The position numbers and the translations under genes were made by a program. From positions 160,099-224,098 of the forward strand of contig JAIQGI010000005.1 in assembly GCA_020072565.1 (NCBI GenBank): a stretch of DNA of 64,000 nt, given 5' to 3'. Numbering within the stretch: position 1 is the first letter of the stretch; each line of letters begins with the position of its first letter. This document shows positions 1-8,406 of this stretch, one piece after another. Below the pieces are notes generated by a model that worked only from the letters and a program-made list of their open reading frames with translations, was not told the DNA's origin and made no database searches. Source of the DNA: Terriglobia bacterium. Lineage in GTDB: Bacteria > Acidobacteriota > UBA6911.

Positions 1-259
1 GCTCCGGACCGCACAAATCCAGCCATCCGACCACTCCCCGGATGAAGGCATACTGATCCGCGAGTTCCAGAAGCCAGGCCGTCTCCTGAACACTCTGCCT
101 GGCTTGCACGGCAATGCTTCCATCAAACCCGATCGACTGAAGGAGCGGGAGAAAATCAGCCGGCAGAAAATCCCTCCGGAGCAACTCCATTCCACGCCCG
201 ATCCACGGATACTCTTCCTGATTGTAGCGCCAGAAATGTTGGTGTGCGTCGAGCCGCAT
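1..259 (-). CDS. Amidohydrolase-2 family lactonase, N-terminal part (runs off the window)
   Basis: The minus strand reads from an ATG at 257-259 through 86 codons to the window edge. The N-terminus begins MRLDAHQHFW and contains the paired HxH metal-binding motif typical of amidohydrolase family 2 (TIM-barrel hydrolases such as L-fuconolactonase and L-rhamnono-lactonase). It starts 9 bases after the stop of the aldo/keto reductase, so the two very probably form an operon. In sugar-oxidation pathways the dehydrogenase makes the lactone and this hydrolase opens it. Its substrate is inferred from the partner and from the GH95 fucosidase elsewhere in the region, and cannot be proved from the fragment. 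Confidence 0.8.
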   Translation of the reverse strand, partial: MRLDAHQHFWRYNQEEYPWIGRGMELLRRDFLPADFLPLLQSIGFDGSIAVQARQSVQETAWLLELADQYAFIRGVVGWLDLCGPE

Positions 260-268
260 GATGACGCC

Positions 269-1198
269 TCAGTTATTTTCCGGTCGACCGCTGAGCCATG
301 TTTGATTACGGACAGGTTCCAGGATTGCGAAGACTTGTGCGTACAGTTCCTGATCCATCGGCTCGTCGAGCCACTGAACATTTCTTTTTAGATTTTCCGG
401 ATCGGCGGTGCCGACCAGTGTTGTTGCCAGAGCCGGGCAGGAGGTGCTGAACTGGACAGCGAGCCGCGAGATGTCGGCTCCACGTTTGCGGCAAAACTCA
501 GCCGCACGGGCACAGGCTGCCCTGATTTCTCCGGATGCAGGATGCCATTCCGGTGCCCCTCGATTGGACAGAAGACCCATACTCAGCGGCGAAGCGTTGA
601 TGATGCCCACCTGTTTTTCCAGGAGATACGGGACCAGTTCCTCCAATGAAGCATCATTCAAACTGTAGTGGCAGTAGGAGAGTATGGTGTCGAGCTCCGC
701 CCGCTCGAGCACAAGCCGGTGAATGCGGAGCGGCAGTCCGGTGATGCCGACAAATCGGACCTTGCCCTGCTGCTGCAGCTTACGGAGGGCCGGCAATGTT
801 TCATCGACAACCTGATCGAGCGAACCGAACTCGATGTCGTGGCACTGGATCACGTCCACATAATCGACGTTGAGGCGGACCAGGCTCTCGTCGACGCTCG
901 CGGTGACGCGGCGGGCGGAAAAATCGAAATGATCCGCACCGTAACGTCCGACTTTGGTGGCGAGGTAGTAGCGATCCCGGGGTACGCTTTTTAACGCCTT
1001 GCCGAGCACGAATTCGGCCTTGGTCAAACCGTAATACGGCGACACATCGATAAAGTTGATGCCCAGGTCGATGGCGCTGTGTACGGTGCGGATCCCTTCG
1101 ACTTCATCCACATTGCGGAATACCCCGCCTAATGACGACGCACCATAACCGAGCACCGAAACGTGCAACCCGGTCTTCCCTAAAACGCGGTATTTCAT
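269..1198 (-). CDS. Aldo/keto reductase, L-galactose/L-fucose 1-dehydrogenase-like
   Basis: The 309-residue protein is an NADP-dependent aldo/keto reductase. The start MKYRVLGKTG at 1198 is chosen over the longer open frame because AAGGA lies just upstream and the preceding 58 codons run through an inverted repeat. Visible family features are the GYGASSLGG start, INFIDVSPYYG (catalytic Asp and Tyr), LATKVG (catalytic Lys) and QCHDIEFGSLDQ (active-site His). The sequence strongly resembles plant L-galactose dehydrogenase, whose bacterial relatives oxidise L-fucose or L-galactose at C1. A lactonase-type amidohydrolase follows 9 bases downstream, which supports an aldose-to-lactone-to-acid route. 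Substrate choice between L-fucose, L-galactose and another aldose is inferred. Confidence 0.88.
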   Translation of the reverse strand: MKYRVLGKTGLHVSVLGYGASSLGGVFRNVDEVEGIRTVHSAIDLGINFIDVSPYYGLTKAEFVLGKALKSVPRDRYYLATKVGRYGADHFDFSARRVTASVDESLVRLNVDYVDVIQCHDIEFGSLDQVVDETLPALRKLQQQGKVRFVGITGLPLRIHRLVLERAELDTILSYCHYSLNDASLEELVPYLLEKQVGIINASPLSMGLLSNRGAPEWHPASGEIRAACARAAEFCRKRGADISRLAVQFSTSCPALATTLVGTADPENLKRNVQWLDEPMDQELYAQVFAILEPVRNQTWLSGRPENN

Positions 1199-1215
1199 AT
1201 CAGCCTGTTCCTTTT

Positions 1216-1288
1216 GAACCGCCAAGACCTCGTAGATCGCAAAGTCTTTCAAAAACTGCCTTTGCGATCTACGAGGTCTTTGCGGTTC
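1216..1288. repeat. Long inverted repeat (29-bp arms, 15-base loop)
   Basis: The arms at 1216-1244 and 1260-1288 are reverse complements except for one base. The inner 21 bp are perfect. The element sits immediately upstream of the aldo/keto reductase start. Its 'ctttgcgatctacgaggtct' arm resembles the dispersed 'tttgcg...tctttgcggttc' palindromic elements seen between genes in several environmental bacterial phyla. It may be a non-autonomous mobile palindrome or an mRNA leader hairpin. Confidence 0.8.
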
Positions 1289-1298
1289 ACGATGGGCG

Positions 1299-1500
1299 TT
1301 ATCTCCGCTCCGGCGTGAGCTTGAGGATCGTGAACGAGTTGCCTTCCAGCTCGTATTGAAATTTGCTCTCAACGCACGGCACCCACGTCACACGGGCTCG
1401 ATTCCGCCGGTGAGGGCCTTCCGGGCGGCTATCGGGTCCCCGACCACGGCGGCGGCCATCGTCTTGAAGCCCTCGGCCAGCTGCAGCCTTCAGCCCGAAT
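1299..1500 (-). pseudogene. Possible decayed C-termini of two genes
   Basis: Two short minus-strand tails end here. The first, ending at 1299, reads KFQYELEGNSFTILKLTPERR-stop over about 25 codons. This resembles the last beta strand of GH51-type arabinofuranosidases, which often end in a 'SxTxLxLK' strand. The second, ending at 1388 in another frame, contains GFKTMAAAVVGDPIAARKA and is not recognised. Neither has a start or a ribosome-binding site. They are reported as probable relics only. Confidence 0.3.
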
Positions 1501-1542
1501 GACAATACACAACAACGAACCGAACCGGAGTTCGCTGAATTG

Positions 1543-4419
1543 TCAACGCCCTGGGGTAGCCATGCGAATCGAATAGAGAGAGCTGCGGGCTCCGATGAAC
1601 AGCGTGCGGTTGTCCGAGCCGCCGAAGGCGAGGCTGCCGGGACGCTCGGGGGTTACCAGGACGCCGATCTGCTTGCCCTCACGGCTGTAAATATAGACCT
1701 GATCGCTGGCAATATATACGTTGCCCGCCGCATCGTTTATGACCGATGTGCCGCCTCGTTCCACGAAAACACTGGTGGTCATCTTCTCATCGTTGCCCAG
1801 CTTCACCCGATACGTCTTTCCGTCATCCTCGCTGGTCACATAGTGCTCATCCCCCGGTGAGAACGCCGCGACGTTGGAACTCTGCAGGATCGGACGCCAC
1901 GTCCCGCCGGCGAAGATCGCTGTGCGTGTGCCCGACGCGTAGAAATAGCCGCGGTGAGCGTTCTCGACGACGCGGATCACGGCAGTGTTGCTTCCCTGCC
2001 GGTACTCATAGTCCCGATGCTCAATCAAGTCCTTCAGGATCGACAGCATGTTGTGCAGCCCAACCGGAAGCAACAGCACTGTGTCAGGCAACTTCTCCGT
2101 AGTCTCGGCCACCGGCTGCGGCGTCGAATTACTTTCCGCCACATTGAGACTGGAAACGGCTCTTTCATACGCGACGATCAGCAGCGTCGAGGGCTTCACA
2201 AACCCCATCACCATCGGCTGGCCCTGGGTCGTCGCGATCTGCTCGGCTTTCTTGTCAACTTCATTCCAGCGATAGATCTTGCGCATCGCGGCGTCCGTGA
2301 AAAACAGATGCCCGGCGTCGTCGGTGGTCAGGCCCGATGCGTTGCTTAATCCGCCCACTAGCTTCTCGATCGTGGTGCCCTTGTCGAACACCGCCGGCAA
2401 TGCAGACGCCGTCGGAATCTTCATTACCTTTTTGACGATGAAGTTGGTGAAGAACTGCGGCCGCACGGCTACGCTGCTGTCCTCGTCCAGCACGGCATTG
2501 TCGAAGGCCAACCGGGTCTGACTGAACACTTTCACGTTCTCAAAACGGATGTTGTCGGAATTGCGCACCATTACGGCATAGGTCTTCGGCAGTGTGATGC
2601 GGGAAACGCGGTATATATACGTATTTGCAAACAGGAGATTCCGGCAGTTCCTGATTTCGAGTGAAATCGCCTCGTGTCCGGCCGGATTTTCTTCCTCGGT
2701 CTGCAGCGCGTAGAACTCCCAGTTCTGAACGTTGTGGAACTGCGATTCCACGCTCATGTGATGCTCGACCGAGATCTGATACACCTTGCCCTGTACAGCG
2801 GTGTTCTCTATGCGAAGCCCTGCCGTTCTCGAACTCGTGCCGTGAGGCCAATTCCCTCGGAAGATCCCGCCCCCGCCGTCTTTGATCAGCAGATCGGGGC
2901 CTGCTTGGCCGCCGCCGGGCCCGCGGCCGAAGCCGCCACCGCCTCCCGGAAACGACACATCGTCGAGCATCGAATTGGTACCCGCCATCCAGACCATGCT
3001 CGCGGCACGGTTGTTCGCACCCGGCATAATGCTGATTGAGACCACGATGTTTCTGCCGCCCTTTGGCGCGATCAGCACGCCGACAGGGTCGCCTTCGCCC
3101 TCGAACCCTGACGCCCCATTCATCAATGAGATCGACGTATTTCCCGGGTTCATTCCAATCAAGACCGTGTCCGGCTTTAGCTCGATCGAGCCTGACACGC
3201 GATAGATTCCACTGGGGAAGAACAGCGCCTGGTGCTTCTCGATCGCCGCCCGCAGCGCTGCCGTGTCATCGGTTTTCCCGTCGCCTTTCACGTCCAGGGT
3301 CCGCACGTTCACCCACTGGCTCATGGGGGGCAGCGCCGGAATATCGTTCGCCGCCGTCGGAGCGGGCTGCGTCAGTGCGTGCTCTTGATGCCGCATCGCA
3401 ATCCCACGCTCTCTCCCATCATCACCGATCTCCAGCCCGAGCGTGAACCGATCCACCATGTAGCGCCGGGACGGTGCGGCGACCATCTTGTCGCCCTGAT
3501 AGAACTGTGGGACATTGCTGCATGCCACATTCGACAGCGTTACTTCCGAATGTGTATTCCGCACATTGCCTGCCTTCAACGCGACTGAGCTGATGTCCTC
3601 CATCTGGAGATCGCGACCATAAAGCTGCTCCACCTCCCCCGGCGCAATCTTAAGTGCGATCGGCATGTGCGCGAAACGGACCCGGACGAGCGTGAAGCCG
3701 ACCTCCATCGTATGAATGGCCGACTCGCGCTGTCCTTCAAAGCTGGAATCCATCAACAGGAATTGCCAGACCGGCGCGGTCCTCTTGGTGATGATCCCGA
3801 AGGTGCCGCCGTAGACGTGGATATCGCTGGCCTGATTGCCGATATCCTCCATCGCCGCCCGGCAGGAGCCGACGCGGAAGTCCATGTGTTGCAGAGAACT
3901 GTGTTGGGCCACATGGAAGCGTATGCCGATGGCCGCCGGGTTGCCGTCCTGCATCTCGAAGTCGATATTGCTCATGCCGCTGTAGAACGTCACTTCGCTG
4001 GCGTCGCTGAACGGTCTGTTCGCCATGGGGCGGTATCCCGCGAAATGAACCATGTACTTGCCCGTCCCCTCCTGGAAGCCTGGCGTATCCTTGCCCAACA
4101 GAAACACCGGCCGTTTCTGGCCGTAGCCGATCAGCCGAATCCCCTCCCAGACAAAGACCGTTTTGCTTATCCGGTAGCGTCCTTCGGGAATGAAGACGAC
4201 GCCGATGCGCGTCGTCTCCTGCACGCGATCGATTGCCTGCTGTATGGCGCTGGTGTCATCGCCGATCCCGTCAGCGCGCACTTCGAACTGGTCTTTGGTC
4301 AGATAGACCGCGCGAGGGTCGTCTGGGCGAAGCGGATAATACGAGTCCGCATAGAGTAAATCAGCACAAGCCACGGCCAGGAGTGCGACAGCAACAAAGC
4401 AAAATCGTTTCAAGTGCAC
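1543..4419 (-). CDS. Secreted double beta-helix (pectate-lyase-3-like) protein with C-terminal propeller
   Basis: This is a 958-residue secreted protein. The GTG at 4419 is preferred because GGAGG (4426-4430) lies 6 bases upstream and the product then begins with a hydrophobic signal peptide, VHLKRFCFVAVALLAVA. Two pectate-lyase-superfamily (Pectate_lyase_3 / GH28-GH55-like) right-handed helices are visible. Each opens with the same signature: VRADGIGDDTSAIQQAI near residue 47 and VKGDGKTDDTAALRAAI near residue 380. A glycine-rich loop (PGGGGGFGRGPGGG) lies in the second helix. The last 280 residues look like an SMP-30/NHL-type beta-propeller ('GLTTDDAGHLFFTDAA'). The likely role is attack on or binding of an extracellular uronate or glucan polymer. 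The catalytic class cannot be fixed from sequence alone. Confidence 0.72.
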   Translation of the reverse strand: MHLKRFCFVAVALLAVACADLLYADSYYPLRPDDPRAVYLTKDQFEVRADGIGDDTSAIQQAIDRVQETTRIGVVFIPEGRYRISKTVFVWEGIRLIGYGQKRPVFLLGKDTPGFQEGTGKYMVHFAGYRPMANRPFSDASEVTFYSGMSNIDFEMQDGNPAAIGIRFHVAQHSSLQHMDFRVGSCRAAMEDIGNQASDIHVYGGTFGIITKRTAPVWQFLLMDSSFEGQRESAIHTMEVGFTLVRVRFAHMPIALKIAPGEVEQLYGRDLQMEDISSVALKAGNVRNTHSEVTLSNVACSNVPQFYQGDKMVAAPSRRYMVDRFTLGLEIGDDGRERGIAMRHQEHALTQPAPTAANDIPALPPMSQWVNVRTLDVKGDGKTDDTAALRAAIEKHQALFFPSGIYRVSGSIELKPDTVLIGMNPGNTSISLMNGASGFEGEGDPVGVLIAPKGGRNIVVSISIMPGANNRAASMVWMAGTNSMLDDVSFPGGGGGFGRGPGGGQAGPDLLIKDGGGGIFRGNWPHGTSSRTAGLRIENTAVQGKVYQISVEHHMSVESQFHNVQNWEFYALQTEEENPAGHEAISLEIRNCRNLLFANTYIYRVSRITLPKTYAVMVRNSDNIRFENVKVFSQTRLAFDNAVLDEDSSVAVRPQFFTNFIVKKVMKIPTASALPAVFDKGTTIEKLVGGLSNASGLTTDDAGHLFFTDAAMRKIYRWNEVDKKAEQIATTQGQPMVMGFVKPSTLLIVAYERAVSSLNVAESNSTPQPVAETTEKLPDTVLLLPVGLHNMLSILKDLIEHRDYEYRQGSNTAVIRVVENAHRGYFYASGTRTAIFAGGTWRPILQSSNVAAFSPGDEHYVTSEDDGKTYRVKLGNDEKMTTSVFVERGGTSVINDAAGNVYIASDQVYIYSREGKQIGVLVTPERPGSLAFGGSDNRTLFIGARSSLYSIRMATPGR

Positions 4420-4851
4420 CTGAAGCCTCCATTTCCATGATTCACTTGCTATGCACGAAGGAAACGCCAAACCAGGCGTCAGACTGACCTGCCGCTCCCC
4501 ACGGTTCCCGGACCTTAATGCCAAAGTGACGGCCGGACTTAAAAAAGCAATCCCTCAATTTGGCTTCCGCTGAGCTTGAGCCCAATCATAATTCAAAACA
4601 AAGTTGCAGATTAAAGGATTTTGGGAACACCCCTGTTATCATGTGTGGATTATCTGCGAGCACGCCATCCGCGTGGCCGGTCATCAGTCAACTTCCCACA
4701 TGACCATTTCTGGATAACGTGACGGTTTGCGGGTGCCCGCGATTCTGACAAGTGCTGCGGATTCAGCTGTCCAGAGCCATGGCAGCGGATTATAATGGCG
4801 GTAACTTCAGGTTCTTCTGATTGCATTGCGCGAATCGCCTATGGTATCGGT
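4420..4851. other. Divergent intergenic region, no gene seen
   Basis: About 430 bases separate the beta-helix gene (minus) from the DUF3795 gene (plus). No start-stop frame with a ribosome-binding site and no clear promoter pair or repeat was recognised. It must carry the divergent promoters of both neighbours. Confidence 0.5.
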
Positions 4852-5487
4852 ATGAAGAAAGCAAATACCAGTTCAAGCCAACGCCCGGAAAAAAAATTTC
4901 CGACAATCGGAGTATGCGGGCTTGATTGCGGTTTGTGCCCACGGCATTACACCGTCGGGTCATCGAGATGCCCCGGATGTGCCGGCCCCGGTTTCTTTGA
5001 CAAGCACCCTTCCTGTTCCTTTATAACCTGTTGCGTCAAGAGAAAGAGCTTTGAAGTATGCGCCGAATGCCCGGATTTCCCCTGTTCAAAATTCAAAAGC
5101 GAGGAAGAATACAGGCAAGTGAAAGAATCTTCATCCTACCCGTCATGTGCAAGATTATTGCCGAACGCGAAATTCATAAGGGAACATGGTATCCATGAAT
5201 TCATGGAACAGCAGAAGAAGCGGATGGCAATGCTTGAGACCATGATAGAGAGATTTGACGATGGCAGATCAAAGAGCTTCTATTGCAGGGCGGCGGCCTT
5301 GCTTGACGTGACGAGTTTAGGAGGCGCATTAGCTGAAGCGGATCGGAAAATACAAACAGATAGAGTCAAACAAGACGATTGGAAGACGAAGGCGAAAATC
5401 CTCAGAACAATCCTTGGACCATCACGCTCCTGCGACACTCGGAGCACCAGAGCCCGGCGAAGCCGTGCTCCGGAAGGCCGCATTTGA
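4852..5487 (+). CDS. DUF3795 cysteine-rich protein, 3' end replaced
   Basis: The start MKKANTSSSQ at 4852 is preferred over the earlier in-frame ATG. The protein shows the cysteine-rich DUF3795 pattern CGLDCGLCPRHY, then CPGCAG, CSFITCCVKR and CAECPDFPCSKF. These proteins are thought to bind metal and their reaction is unknown. The family-like sequence runs to about KAKILRTILG (near 5411). After that the tail (PSRSCDTRSTRARRSRAP) is arginine and serine rich and is merely a read-through of the antisense of an IS91-type transposase remnant. The native C-terminus has therefore probably been lost and the annotated stop is accidental. Confidence 0.75.
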   Translation: MKKANTSSSQRPEKKFPTIGVCGLDCGLCPRHYTVGSSRCPGCAGPGFFDKHPSCSFITCCVKRKSFEVCAECPDFPCSKFKSEEEYRQVKESSSYPSCARLLPNAKFIREHGIHEFMEQQKKRMAMLETMIERFDDGRSKSFYCRAAALLDVTSLGGALAEADRKIQTDRVKQDDWKTKAKILRTILGPSRSCDTRSTRARRSRAPEGRI

Positions 5488-5653
5488 GGAACTCCCGGAC
5501 GACCCGCTCAACCGCCGGGCGCAGGGGCCCATGCTGCCGGACGAAGCGGGCGGGCCAGCCGCGCAGCAACTCCCCGAGGTGCTGCTCCACGAGCCGGCCG
5601 GAGGCGGTCGGCGTGAGTCGGCGCTCGTCAACGACCTCAGATACATCGAGCAA
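5414..5653 (-). pseudogene. IS91-family transposase remnant (zinc-binding N-terminal part)
   Basis: The minus-strand frame contains RPAVERVVREFLKCG, then EHGFAGLWCSECRRS. This matches the zinc-binding N-terminal domain of IS91/IS801-type transposases (typical pattern VxREFLRCG-LxHGFARVRCxxC). Only about 80 codons survive. The fragment stops where the DUF3795 coding sequence begins to look normal, so the junction near 5411 is a likely insertion or deletion endpoint. The catalytic domain is absent. Confidence 0.6.
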
Positions 5654-6141
5654 CTATTCATTCCTTTCTCAATCACAGCTGTCAGTTGCTCTGGCAGGAT
5701 TCTACACTCGGAAAGACGGCGGGGCAGACAGATCCCCCGTCCGGCCTCTGACCTTGCTACTATCCTACGACCACTAACTAGTTTCTGTCGCGAAACTCGA
5801 TACTGTCCGGATTTTGCCGGTCCCATCAGCGGAGCAACAGGAGTAGATTTTTCTGATGCCGAAGCCGGCATTTCAATCGAGAACAGCTCCTCGACAGGCG
5901 CCTGTGAAACCTGTGCCAGGTGCAGCGCCACGAGGGTATTTGGAATGCATTTGAAATGAGGTGCCTGTCACCGATTTTCCTCTTATTCTGCCCCGTCGTT
6001 TTGAATTATCATCGGGCTCGAGTCTGGGACCAGGACAGTGCGACAAATTGCCTTTGATCAGAATATGGAAGAGGCGCCTGGGCAAGCAGCCACGCGAAAC
6101 GGCAGGCGCATCCTTCAATTATTTATGGGAGATCGCCGAAG
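5654..6141. other. Intergenic region, nothing recognised
   Basis: About 490 bases lie between the transposase remnant and the xylanase gene. Open frames occur on both strands but none has a plausible start, a ribosome-binding site or a recognisable product. It may be debris from the same insertion event. The xylanase promoter should lie at its right end. Confidence 0.4.
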
Positions 6142-8058
6142 ATGAACCGACTGTCAGCGATGATTCTAAGCGCCGGATGGGCGGCCCTGGCTTGCGCGGC
6201 GACCGGCGCCGAAAACGGAGCTAAAGGCCTGCTGCCGGCGGATTCTATCACCCTATTCCGGCTCAGCGCCGGCGCGGGCGAATTCGCGAAGATGTCGACT
6301 GCAGAGGTAAAAGGCCAGCCGTTTTCGAAAACGCTGCGCATCGAAGTGACGAAGAAGCCGCAGCGATCTCAGGACGTGCAGATCGCCGTTCCCGTGGATG
6401 CTGCCATGGCCGGCGGTGACGTCCTGATGGTTTCGTTCTGGATGCGCTCCGGCACGGCGGGGGAAGCCACGCTCGATGCGGGATTCCGCACCACGCCGGG
6501 AGCAACTCCGGCTCCGAGGGCAGGAGGGACGCCTGGAGCGCCGGTGCCCCCGGGGGCAGTACCGCCAGGGGCAGCTGGAGTGCCACGGGGCGCGACTGGA
6601 GCGCTGGGAGCACCGGGAGCCAGAGGCAGAGGGATGTTCCCGGGCATGTCGGGCTTCAGCGCGCCTGCCCTGGCTGGAACCGTGTGGAAAAAGGTGCAGT
6701 TCCCCTTTGCGCTGATACGGGCCTACAACAAGGGGGAAGCCGAAGTGTACTTCACCCTTGGATTCCGCGAACAGACCGTGGAGATCGGCGGCATCGCGTT
6801 GGCGAATTACGGGACCAGCAAAAAGGTGGCCGACCTGCCGTTCACCAAGCTTGGATACGCCGGCAGCGAGCCCGGCGCCGCCTGGCGCAAAGCCGCGGAG
6901 GCGCGCATCGAGAAGATCCGGAAGGGCGATCTCACCGTGGTGGTGAAGGACCAGGCGGGCAAACCGGTCCGCGGGGCCGAAGTAGCGGTTCGGATGCGCA
7001 AGCACGCGTTCCTTTTCGGCACGGCGGTCAACGCGACCGCGTTTTCCAGCCAGCGCATGACCGCGGAGAACTTGGCCAGATATAAGCAGGAGATCGTGCA
7101 GCTATTCAACTTCTCGGTGATGGAGAACGAAACCAAGTGGCCGCAGTGGGCCAACGTGGCGTCCCGCCCGGCTACGGTGGCGGTGATAGACTGGCTGCGC
7201 GAGAACGGAGTGCAGGTTCGCGGCCACTGCCTGGTGTGGCCCTCCTGGAACAACGCAAACGTGAAAGCCGCGCAGGATGCCAGAAACGACCCCGCCGCGC
7301 TGGCCAAGGTCATCATCGACCACATCACCGAGACCACCACCGAGTTGCGCGAACGCCTGGTGGATTGGGACGTAATCAACGAGACGTTCACGAATCACGA
7401 CTTCATGGACATTCTGGGCCGGCACGCGATGGTGGACTGGTTCAAAGCGGCTCGAGACGGCGATCCGAAAGCAAAACTGTACATCAACGACGTCAACATC
7501 CTGGAAGGCGAGGACCAGGCACACCAGGACGACTACGCTGCCACCATCCAGTACCTGATCGACCAGGGAGCGCCGATGGACGGAATCGGATTGCAGAGCC
7601 ACTTCCCGGCGCGAGTCACGCCGATGGATGAGCTGATGAAGCGGCTCGACCGTTATGCGGCGTTCGGGAAGGAACTGGAGATCACTGAATTTGATATCAA
7701 CACGTCCGACGAGGCTACGCAGGCGGATTACACGCGCGACTTCATGACCGCCACCTTCAGCCATCCTTTGGTGAAGGCGTTTGTCATGTGGGGCTTCTGG
7801 GAGGGCGCCCATTGGAGACCGAGTGGCGCCATGCTGCGGCGCGACTGGTCAGTCAAGCCGAACGGCCAAGTATACAAAGATCTCGTATTTAAGCGGTGGT
7901 GGACAAATGCCAGCGGCAAGACCGGCGGGCAGGGAACTTTCGCGACGCGCGGTTTCCTGGGCGATTACGAGATCGAAGTGAAAGCCGGCGGCAAGACCAA
8001 AACAGTGCGCGCGACTCTGTCTAAAGGCGGCGCGAGGATCGAGTGCGTGCTCGATTAG
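6142..8058 (+). CDS. Secreted endo-1,4-beta-xylanase, GH10, with collagen-like insert
   Basis: The 638-residue protein has a signal peptide (MNRLSAMILSAGWAALACAATGA). Next comes a beta-sandwich, carbohydrate-binding-like region (about 30-225), and then a GH10 barrel (about 265-590). The acid/base is Glu414 in WDVINETF and the nucleophile is Glu516 in LEITEFD. Other GH10 marks are GHCLVWPSW, GIGLQSHF and VMWGFWEG. The enzyme cuts xylan backbones outside the cytoplasm. The binding-like domain is interrupted by a low-complexity Pro/Gly/Ala stretch (about 117-170) of collagen-like triplets such as GAPVPPGAVPPGAAG. GGGAG upstream could serve as ribosome-binding site. Neighbours are debranching enzymes for the same polymer. 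Confidence 0.93.
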   Translation: MNRLSAMILSAGWAALACAATGAENGAKGLLPADSITLFRLSAGAGEFAKMSTAEVKGQPFSKTLRIEVTKKPQRSQDVQIAVPVDAAMAGGDVLMVSFWMRSGTAGEATLDAGFRTTPGATPAPRAGGTPGAPVPPGAVPPGAAGVPRGATGALGAPGARGRGMFPGMSGFSAPALAGTVWKKVQFPFALIRAYNKGEAEVYFTLGFREQTVEIGGIALANYGTSKKVADLPFTKLGYAGSEPGAAWRKAAEARIEKIRKGDLTVVVKDQAGKPVRGAEVAVRMRKHAFLFGTAVNATAFSSQRMTAENLARYKQEIVQLFNFSVMENETKWPQWANVASRPATVAVIDWLRENGVQVRGHCLVWPSWNNANVKAAQDARNDPAALAKVIIDHITETTTELRERLVDWDVINETFTNHDFMDILGRHAMVDWFKAARDGDPKAKLYINDVNILEGEDQAHQDDYAATIQYLIDQGAPMDGIGLQSHFPARVTPMDELMKRLDRYAAFGKELEITEFDINTSDEATQADYTRDFMTATFSHPLVKAFVMWGFWEGAHWRPSGAMLRRDWSVKPNGQVYKDLVFKRWWTNASGKTGGQGTFATRGFLGDYEIEVKAGGKTKTVRATLSKGGARIECVLD

Positions 8059-8084
8059 CGGATTGGACCTGCTCGATACCAGAC

Positions 8085-8306
8085 CTAATCACTTCGCAGG
8101 GCTGTCGTGGGCTCAACGGACGCAGCTCGCCGCGCGGGAAGGAAACCAGCCAGAGTCCCTGCAGCGAGCGGAATGACGGTCGCGCACGCGATCGTCAGCG
8201 GGTCCGACGGACTCAGACCGAATAAAAGGCTCCGGATCATGGATCCCCAGATCAGGCTTACTTCCACGTTGACGCCGGGACTGCCCGCCAGCACGACGCG
8301 CCCCAT
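8085..8306 (-). pseudogene. MacB/FtsX-like ABC permease, C-terminal remnant
   Basis: The minus-strand frame reads LIWGSMIRSLLFGLSPSDPLT, then AGFLPARRAASVEPTTALR-stop. This is the last transmembrane segment and terminal motif of MacB-type (ADOP) permeases, typically SLLFGVSPxDPLTF followed by YLPARRAxRVDPxxALR. Only the last 60 or so residues are present, with no start and no ATPase partner, so it is a dead fragment between two secreted-protein genes. Confidence 0.65.
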
Positions 8307-8406
8307 GTTGTTTTCTTGTGAGGCGCCCTTCCGCCGGTCGCTGCGCGCGTTTCAAACTCAATTCGTAATTGAGGATAGGGTCTTTCATGCAGGTGTGGAA
8401 TTCAGA

